Assembly (NCBI GenBank): GCA_946646575.1
Contig: CAMPCR010000017.1
Coordinates: 1 to 18,083, forward strand
Reading direction: 5' to 3'
Length of the DNA stretch: 18,083 nt
From: UBA3222 sp002363035
Lineage (GTDB): Bacteria; Verrucomicrobiota; Verrucomicrobiia; Opitutales; UBA9783
Every line of letters begins with the position of its first letter. The stretch's first letter is position 1. The position numbers and the translations under genes are program-made. A model generated the notes under the pieces. The model saw only the letters and a list, made by a program, of their open reading frames with translations, was not told the origin of the DNA and did no database searches. Shown here piece after piece: positions 13,032 through 18,083 of this stretch.

Positions 13032-16000
13032 ATGAAAAGTATTTGCGATCCGTTTATCAAGCGTCCGATTGCGACGATTTTGTTGGCAATTTCGGTTACG
13101 TTGCTCGGGATTGCCGCTTATCTGAAATTGCCCGTCAGCGCGCTTCCGAAGGTGGAATATCCCGTCATTCAGGTATCGGCGGCATTTCCCGGCATGAGTG
13201 CCGACATGATGGCGAACACCGTTGCGAGCCCGCTCGAAAAGGAATTCATGCAAATCGACGGTCTCAATGAGGTGCGTTCCGAAAGCCGATTGGGTGTTAC
13301 GCGACTGACTTTGACGTTTGATCTGAATAAATCGACGGATGTCGCTACCATGGATGTACAGGCGGCGATTTCGCGCGCGCAAAGGCAATTACCGAAAGAC
13401 TTGCCGAGCCAGCCGAGCTACAAGAAACAGGATCCGAACAGCGATCCGATTTACTTTCTCGCCCTGGCAGGCGACAGCATCACAAATGCCGAACTGTATG
13501 ATTATGCCAAAACCAAGGTCGGACAACAGCTGAACAAAATCGAAGGCGTTTCGCAGGCGCAGGTGTACGGTGTGCCGCGTTCGGTTCGCGTCCATTTAGA
13601 CATGCGAAAACTGCATCTGTTCGGGCTGTCGACGGCGGATGTTGTCGCCGCCGTTCAAAGTCACACGCTTATTCTAAGCATAGGGCGCTTAAAAGGGGAA
13701 ACGGAAACCGTAACCCTCCGTTCCGACGGGCAGTTGTCTCGCGCCAAAGAATATCGGCGCATTGTGGTTAAAACACACAAAGGACGTCCCGTTTATTTGG
13801 AAGACGTGGCGAAGTGCGAAGACGGCACGCAGGAAGAGGATTTTAAAATTCATTTTTGGGCGGATTCCGTCAAAGCGGAAACCGCGTCCGTCATCAATAT
13901 CGGCATCAGTCAGACGCCCGGCGCCAATACGGTTGAAGTTTCGAAACGCATCAATGCCATGCTTCCGCATTTGCGCCAATCGCTTCCGCCGTCCGTTAAA
14001 ATGATCCGCGTCTACGACAAAGCCGCAAGTATCGTGGCATCCGTCAACGAAGTCAAAGAAACGATTGTCATCGCTTTTGTGCTGGTTGCCGCCGTTATTT
14101 TTCTGTTCCTGGGACGCGTGCGCGAAACAATCATCCCCGTCGTCGCCATGCCGCTGTCGCTTTTGTTGACGTTTATTGTCATGAAAGCACTCGGTTACAG
14201 CCTGGATAATTTATCGCTGATGGCATTGACGCTGGCGATCGGTTTTTTGGTGGACGATGCCATCGTGTTTTTGGAAAACGTCGTGCGCCACATGGAAAGC
14301 GGCATGGGGCCGTTGGAAGCCGCTTTCAAAGGAGCATCCGAAATCAGTTTCACCATTCTTTCCATGACGTTTTCGCTGATGGCGACTTTTATCCCGATTG
14401 TATTTATGACAGGGCAGATCGGGCGTGTTTTTCGGGAATTTGCCGTCACCATCATTGTTGCGATTTTTGCTTCGGGTATCGTTTCGCTCACGGTAACGCC
14501 CGTGATGTGCGCGCGCTTTTTGAAAAGACATAACCCGGGCGACAAAACGCTCATCGAACGTTTGGCATCCACATTGGAACAGGCGTTTCTCGGGCGATAC
14601 CGCAAGTGGTTGCGGGCGGTTTTTAAGGTTCGCCCTTTGTTTTGGCTGCTGTGGATTGCCTGTGTTGTCGGGATGGCATGGCTTTTCATAAAAGTTCCGA
14701 AATCCTTTTTGCCCGCCGGCGACAGTGGAGCCATCATGGGAGTTTTTATGGCGCAAACGGGCAGTTCGCCGCAACAAATGCATCGTTATCAGGAACAAAT
14801 TAAAGCAATTCTTTGCAAACATCCTGCCGTTCGGGTGACGATGAATGTCTCGGGAATGGGCGAGTTTCTGGCATCCAATCAAGGCATTGTGTTGATTATT
14901 TTGAAAGATTTGAAGGAACGCCGATCGTTGCAGGGGAAAATTAAAGTTGACATCGATACCGTTTGTAAAGAATGCCAAGGGATGTTGTTTCAGGTGCCGG
15001 GTATTTTACCGTTGATAAAACCCATGCCGGTATTGGACGTCAAAACGAGTACGGCGGACGGTAAGCGCGGCAAGTACTTCTTAACGTTGACGGGTTTGGA
15101 GCAGAATGCCGTCAACGAAGCGGCGCAAAAGATGTTGCAACGTTTGGCAACGCTCCCGAGTATTGATGCGCGCTCTCTTAACTGTAACATCGAAACCAAC
15201 GATCCGACCCTGAATATCACTTATGATCGGCGGCGGTTGTTTCAATACGGCATGACGCCGTATGCGCTTGAAAATACGTTAAAAGATGCCTTTTCGCTCA
15301 ATTACTCTTACCTGATTAAAGGCGATACGGAGCAATACCAGGTGATTGTCGCCTCTCAACAAAGTCAGCGCCGTTCGCCCGAAAACATTGGCGACATTCA
15401 CACACCGAATACACAGGGGCATTCCGTTCCGATGGATGAATTGGTGAATTTTAAAAAGACGGTCGGCATGACGAGTGTTTTTCACAAAAATAACTTTCCG
15501 TCCGCCGATATTTTCTTCAATTTGAGCGGTAAAGTACCTCTCGGAAAGACCCTGGAATCGATTGAAAACGCCGCGAAGGAGGTTTGTACTGGCGGCATCG
15601 AAGCGGAATTGGGCGGCGAATCGAAGGAATTTGCCGAATCGACGCGCAGTTTGACGTTTTTGCTGTTCGTGGCGGTCTTTGTGATGTACGTGGTGCTCGG
15701 ATGCTTATATGAACATTGGATTCATCCTCTGACAGTGTTATCGACGTTGCCGATTGCGCTCTTCGGCGGTCTGTTGACGCTGATGCTCTTTAAAGCCGAA
15801 TGTTCGCTCTATGCCTTTATCGGGTTGTTCATGCTGATGGGTATTATTAAGAAAAACGGTATTATTTTGGTGGATTTTGCCGTCGAAAAGCAGAAAAACG
15901 GTGCTTCGCCGGAAGAAGCGATTTTGGATGCCTGTTGCGAACGTTTTCGCCCGATTTTAATGACCACCGTCAGTACGGTTTTCGGCATTCTTCCGATTGC

Positions 16001-16169
16001 GCTCGGAATGGGTGCCGACGGTGCTTCGCGCATCCCGCTCGGTCTGTGCGTTGCGGGAGGTTTGATTTTTGCGCAGGTTGTTACGCTGTTCGTAACGCCC
16101 GTTATCTACCTCGGGATGGATCGTTTTAATCGGGTTAAAGCCGAAACGGCGGGAATTTCAAATACGTAA
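13032..16169 (+). CDS. RND multidrug efflux pump, inner-membrane subunit (AcrB/MdtB family)
   Basis: This 1045-residue proton-driven pump has the usual AcrB length. The N-terminal helix region RPIATILLAISVTLLG (residues 11-26) is followed by the first large periplasmic domain and a cluster of helices. The proton-relay aspartates are Asp408 and Asp409 in GFLVDDAIVFLEN, and the matching lysine is Lys941 in GIIKKNGIILVDFA, so the pump should be functional. FPGMSADMM and the closing LFVTPVIYL are family motifs. The absence of a heavy-metal signature and the overall pattern favour drug or small-molecule export, most like the MdtB/MdtC group. ATG 13032 lies immediately before the first helix and lacks a Shine-Dalgarno. 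Adaptor and outer-membrane factor genes precede it; no regulator gene is adjacent. Confidence 0.95.
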   Translation: MKSICDPFIKRPIATILLAISVTLLGIAAYLKLPVSALPKVEYPVIQVSAAFPGMSADMMANTVASPLEKEFMQIDGLNEVRSESRLGVTRLTLTFDLNKSTDVATMDVQAAISRAQRQLPKDLPSQPSYKKQDPNSDPIYFLALAGDSITNAELYDYAKTKVGQQLNKIEGVSQAQVYGVPRSVRVHLDMRKLHLFGLSTADVVAAVQSHTLILSIGRLKGETETVTLRSDGQLSRAKEYRRIVVKTHKGRPVYLEDVAKCEDGTQEEDFKIHFWADSVKAETASVINIGISQTPGANTVEVSKRINAMLPHLRQSLPPSVKMIRVYDKAASIVASVNEVKETIVIAFVLVAAVIFLFLGRVRETIIPVVAMPLSLLLTFIVMKALGYSLDNLSLMALTLAIGFLVDDAIVFLENVVRHMESGMGPLEAAFKGASEISFTILSMTFSLMATFIPIVFMTGQIGRVFREFAVTIIVAIFASGIVSLTVTPVMCARFLKRHNPGDKTLIERLASTLEQAFLGRYRKWLRAVFKVRPLFWLLWIACVVGMAWLFIKVPKSFLPAGDSGAIMGVFMAQTGSSPQQMHRYQEQIKAILCKHPAVRVTMNVSGMGEFLASNQGIVLIILKDLKERRSLQGKIKVDIDTVCKECQGMLFQVPGILPLIKPMPVLDVKTSTADGKRGKYFLTLTGLEQNAVNEAAQKMLQRLATLPSIDARSLNCNIETNDPTLNITYDRRRLFQYGMTPYALENTLKDAFSLNYSYLIKGDTEQYQVIVASQQSQRRSPENIGDIHTPNTQGHSVPMDELVNFKKTVGMTSVFHKNNFPSADIFFNLSGKVPLGKTLESIENAAKEVCTGGIEAELGGESKEFAESTRSLTFLLFVAVFVMYVVLGCLYEHWIHPLTVLSTLPIALFGGLLTLMLFKAECSLYAFIGLFMLMGIIKKNGIILVDFAVEKQKNGASPEEAILDACCERFRPILMTTVSTVFGILPIALGMGADGASRIPLGLCVAGGLIFAQVVTLFVTPVIYLGMDRFNRVKAETAGISNT

Positions 16170-16443
16170 GAAGAAACGGTTTTACGCCACGGAAAGGGAA
16201 CTTTTGGAATTATTGACGGAAGTTCGTGGGTTCGGATATAACCAAGTGTTTCGCTTCGGAACTTACGTCCGAAACCATCCAAAGGATCCGACAATCGGAA
16301 AAATTTCCGTACCGGAGTGAAGTTCACCGTACGACCGATAAAACTGCGTGTGAAACGCTCACCGTTGCCGACAACCGATATTTGAGCACCTACACCGCCG
16401 AAACCTAAAAAACGAACCGCTTACCGAGCTGTCGATAGAAAGC

Positions 16444-16471
16444 CCCCGAGGCGATTGGGGATGCCTCGGGG
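16444..16471 (+). terminator. strong GC hairpin downstream of the efflux operon
   Basis: CCCCGAGGC (16444-16452) and GCCTCGGGG (16463-16471) form a perfect 9-bp stem with a 10-nt loop. No T-run follows, so it is not a canonical intrinsic terminator. It could stabilise the 3' end of the operon mRNA or act with a protein factor. It lies 275 bp after the pump stop codon. Confidence 0.4.
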
Positions 16472-16673
16472 CACATGAATAAAAATGTGTTCATAAGGGA
16501 ATGACAGATACCTTTGAAAACCGTTCAAAAAATCTTCAGCTCTCTTATAAGAAACCCGATTTCTTTGATAAACTCCTTCGCGCGAAGCACATCGCTGTTT
16601 TTTTCAACCACACAAACTGTACGATGATAAACAAACGGCGGAGCGGTTCTCTTGAAAAACTATCGTATTTTCA

Positions 16674-16703
16674 GTGACGGACATGTTCGGGTACCTTTAA
16701 AAT
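16674..16703 (+). promoter_or_regulatory. promoter-like sequence at the mnmA start
   Basis: GTGACG (16674-16679) and TAAAAT (16698-16703) are 18 bp apart. Transcription would start at or next to GTG 16710, which would make the mRNA leaderless or nearly so. This agrees with the lack of a Shine-Dalgarno sequence. Confidence 0.35.
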
Positions 16704-16709
16704 ACGGTT

Positions 16710-17795
16710 GTGTCCGAAAAAATTCTCGTCGCATTATCGGGTGGTGTTGACAGTGCCGTTGCGGCCTATTTGTTGAAACAGCGCGGATACGAGGTGCACG
16801 GGATTTTTTTTCGCTCCTGGCAAAACGAAACCGAACTTTGGCAGGCGTGCCCCTGGAAGGAAGATCTGGAATCGGCGCGCGCGGCAGCGGAACACCTGCA
16901 AATATCCTTTGAAGTCATCAATTTTATCGATGTTTATCGAAAAAAAGTCGTCGATTACCTCATCGAAGGCTACCGTTCGGGGCAAACGCCAAACCCCGAT
17001 GTCATGTGCAACCGCTACATCAAATTCGGCATTTTGGTCGAACACATGCGTGCGGCAGGCTTTGATGGTCTCACCACGGGGCACTATGTTCGAAAAGTTG
17101 AACAAAACGGTACATTTTCGCTTCAGGAGGGCATCGATAAAAACAAAGACCAAAGCTTTTTTCTGTGTCTTGTAAAGAAAAAGAACTTGGAGAATGTACA
17201 TTTCCCGCTCGGTGATTTAACAAAACCCGAAGTGCGGCACATTGCTGCGGATATCGGCTTGCCGAACGCATTGCGCAAGGACAGCCAGGGCATTTGTTTT
17301 CTCGGAAGCAGTCGCGTATCGATCAATGATTTTCTCCAAAAATATATTCCCGATGCCCCGGGAGACATTGTAACGCTCGACGGTAAAATTCTCGGGCAAC
17401 ATCGCGGTCTGCATCGCTACACCATTGGACAACGCAAAGGTATCGGCTTGCCGTCCAACTGCGATTTCGAACACTACGTCGTAGTCTCAAAAGATTACCA
17501 AACGCAACAACTGGTTGTCGGCTTTGATCATCCCGAAACGCGCGGTCTATACACTAATCGCGTCCGCATCAGAGCTTTAAATTTTTTGAAAGAACCACCG
17601 AAGGAGGGCGAAATTTTACTTGCAAAACCGCGCTATCGGGATCCGTCGCAGGTTACTACCTGGCATTGGCTCGATGAAGCAACCGCGGAATTATCCTTTC
17701 ATGAACCTCAACGTGCCCTGGCGGTCGGTCAGGTAGCGGCATTTTATCGGGAAGATTGCCTGATCGGCGGCGGAGTTTATCGGGAGATTTTGTAG
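16710..17795 (+). CDS. mnmA: tRNA-specific 2-thiouridylase MnmA
   Basis: This 361-residue enzyme makes 2-thiouridine at wobble position 34 of tRNA-Lys, tRNA-Glu and tRNA-Gln, taking sulfur relayed from a cysteine desulfurase and activating the base with ATP. The PP-loop SGGVDS is at residues 10-15, the nucleophile Cys100 in NPDVMCNRYIKFG, and the second catalytic cysteine Cys196 in DSQGICFLG. GQHRGLHRYTIGQRKGIG and YRDPSQ are family motifs of the central and C-terminal domains. Length is normal. The insertion CPWKEDLESA (47-56) resembles Opitutae-type MnmA from memory. The start is GTG 16710, directly before the first beta-strand (KILVAL). There is no Shine-Dalgarno. It is monocistronic, with no gene following in the window. 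Confidence 0.95.
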   Translation: MSEKILVALSGGVDSAVAAYLLKQRGYEVHGIFFRSWQNETELWQACPWKEDLESARAAAEHLQISFEVINFIDVYRKKVVDYLIEGYRSGQTPNPDVMCNRYIKFGILVEHMRAAGFDGLTTGHYVRKVEQNGTFSLQEGIDKNKDQSFFLCLVKKKNLENVHFPLGDLTKPEVRHIAADIGLPNALRKDSQGICFLGSSRVSINDFLQKYIPDAPGDIVTLDGKILGQHRGLHRYTIGQRKGIGLPSNCDFEHYVVVSKDYQTQQLVVGFDHPETRGLYTNRVRIRALNFLKEPPKEGEILLAKPRYRDPSQVTTWHWLDEATAELSFHEPQRALAVGQVAAFYREDCLIGGGVYREIL

Positions 17796-18083
17796 GGAAA
17801 GTTTGCTCAATTCAATCACATGACATGCTCCGAAAAACTTTGCCTTCCGAACATACGTTTGCGAGTTTTTCCAAAACAGCACAAATTTTCGATACGATGT
17901 ACTCCGTAAGGTATATTTACAATTATGATTTTGTCGGTTTTTGAATACTATTTCGCCATATGGAAAATAATTTCTACAACATATTCCTCATCTGATTTCT
18001 ATTGAACATGTTTGTTTGAGTTCAATTCTTTTATCTTCAAGGCAGTGTTTTGTTTAACGGAGTTATTCCCTGCACAGGTCTTG
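17796..18083. other. AT-rich non-coding tail
   Basis: No gene is recognisable in these 288 bp. No clear terminator follows mnmA. A perfect 7-bp inverted repeat, ATTGAAC (18001-18007) and GTTCAAT (18020-18026) with a 12-nt spacer, is followed by a T-rich run and could be a weak terminator or operator for whatever lies beyond the window. Confidence 0.4.

Larger units (their letters stand above)
16170..16709. other. 540-bp non-coding region with several hairpins
   Basis: No convincing gene is present. A 60-codon GTG frame at 16226-16408 is not recognised and has no ribosome binding site. Several dyads occur in a row on the + strand: GACG/CGTC plus AAGTTC/GAACTT with one mismatch (16215-16225 with 16259-16269), CGGAA/TTCCG (16296-16309), CGTAC..GTGA/TCAC..GTACG (16308-16333), the strong stem at 16444-16471, and CACAT/ATGTG (16472-16489). 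This may be a structured 3' end of the efflux mRNA or an independent small RNA. It does not match the conserved cores of RNase P RNA or SRP RNA that I know. Confidence 0.4.

Noticed and set aside
14211..14978. 255-codon minus-strand ORF opposite the RND pump
   Set aside because: It is a shadow of the conserved pump frame, with low-complexity basic composition.
16226..16408. 60-codon GTG ORF in the gap before mnmA
   Set aside because: It has no ribosome binding site and no recognisable family, and it overlaps several RNA dyads. Chance is more likely.

Overview
This window looks like a chromosomal housekeeping-plus-efflux segment from a diderm (Gram-negative) bacterium. All confident genes lie on the + strand. 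A tripartite RND efflux set with an outer-membrane lipoprotein implies an outer membrane. A one-piece (not permuted) tmRNA argues against alphaproteobacteria and the other groups whose tmRNA is split. TAA, TAG and TGA are all used as stops, so the code is standard. From memory, the MnmA and OleD-like proteins resemble those of Verrucomicrobiota (Opitutae-like) most, but this was not searched and is only a tentative placement. Most start codons lack a Shine-Dalgarno (SD) sequence and sit behind AT-rich stretches. No phage, insertion sequence or CRISPR array was seen.

Layout: 1-391 is AT-rich non-coding DNA with a good promoter. It is followed by an OleD-like NAD(P)-dependent reductase (392-1405), an orphan soluble transhydrogenase alpha subunit PntAA (1567-2685), the RarA/MgsA replication ATPase (2862-4184) overlapping a biotin-protein ligase (4159-5013), and a divergent alanine racemase (5073-6206). 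Next come tmRNA (ssrA, 6333-6751) with an unusually long and basic tag frame, and a beta-CASP metallo-beta-lactamase-fold nuclease (6883-8274). A 331-bp leader (8275-8605) holding mutually exclusive RNA stems precedes a MATE exporter (8606-9970). A complete RND efflux operon follows: outer-membrane factor lipoprotein (10110-11561), periplasmic adaptor (11714-12859), possible 53-codon small ORF (12867-13028) and inner-membrane pump (13032-16169). A 540-bp structured non-coding gap leads to mnmA (16710-17795) and an AT-rich tail.

Functionally, the left half mixes metabolism and genome maintenance. The middle contains RNA quality control (tmRNA) beside an RNA-processing-type nuclease. The right half is drug or solute export: a single-component MATE exporter followed by an RND pump whose three components are encoded in the order in which substrate leaves in reverse (outer membrane, periplasm, inner membrane).

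The observations most worth checking are the leader of the MATE gene, where three alternative stems could form a switch around an AGGAGGG element; a 139-bp tandem duplication that copied the end of the outer-membrane factor gene and the start of the adaptor gene, the first copy now broken by a Trp-to-stop change; and the 27-residue arginine/lysine-rich tmRNA tag.
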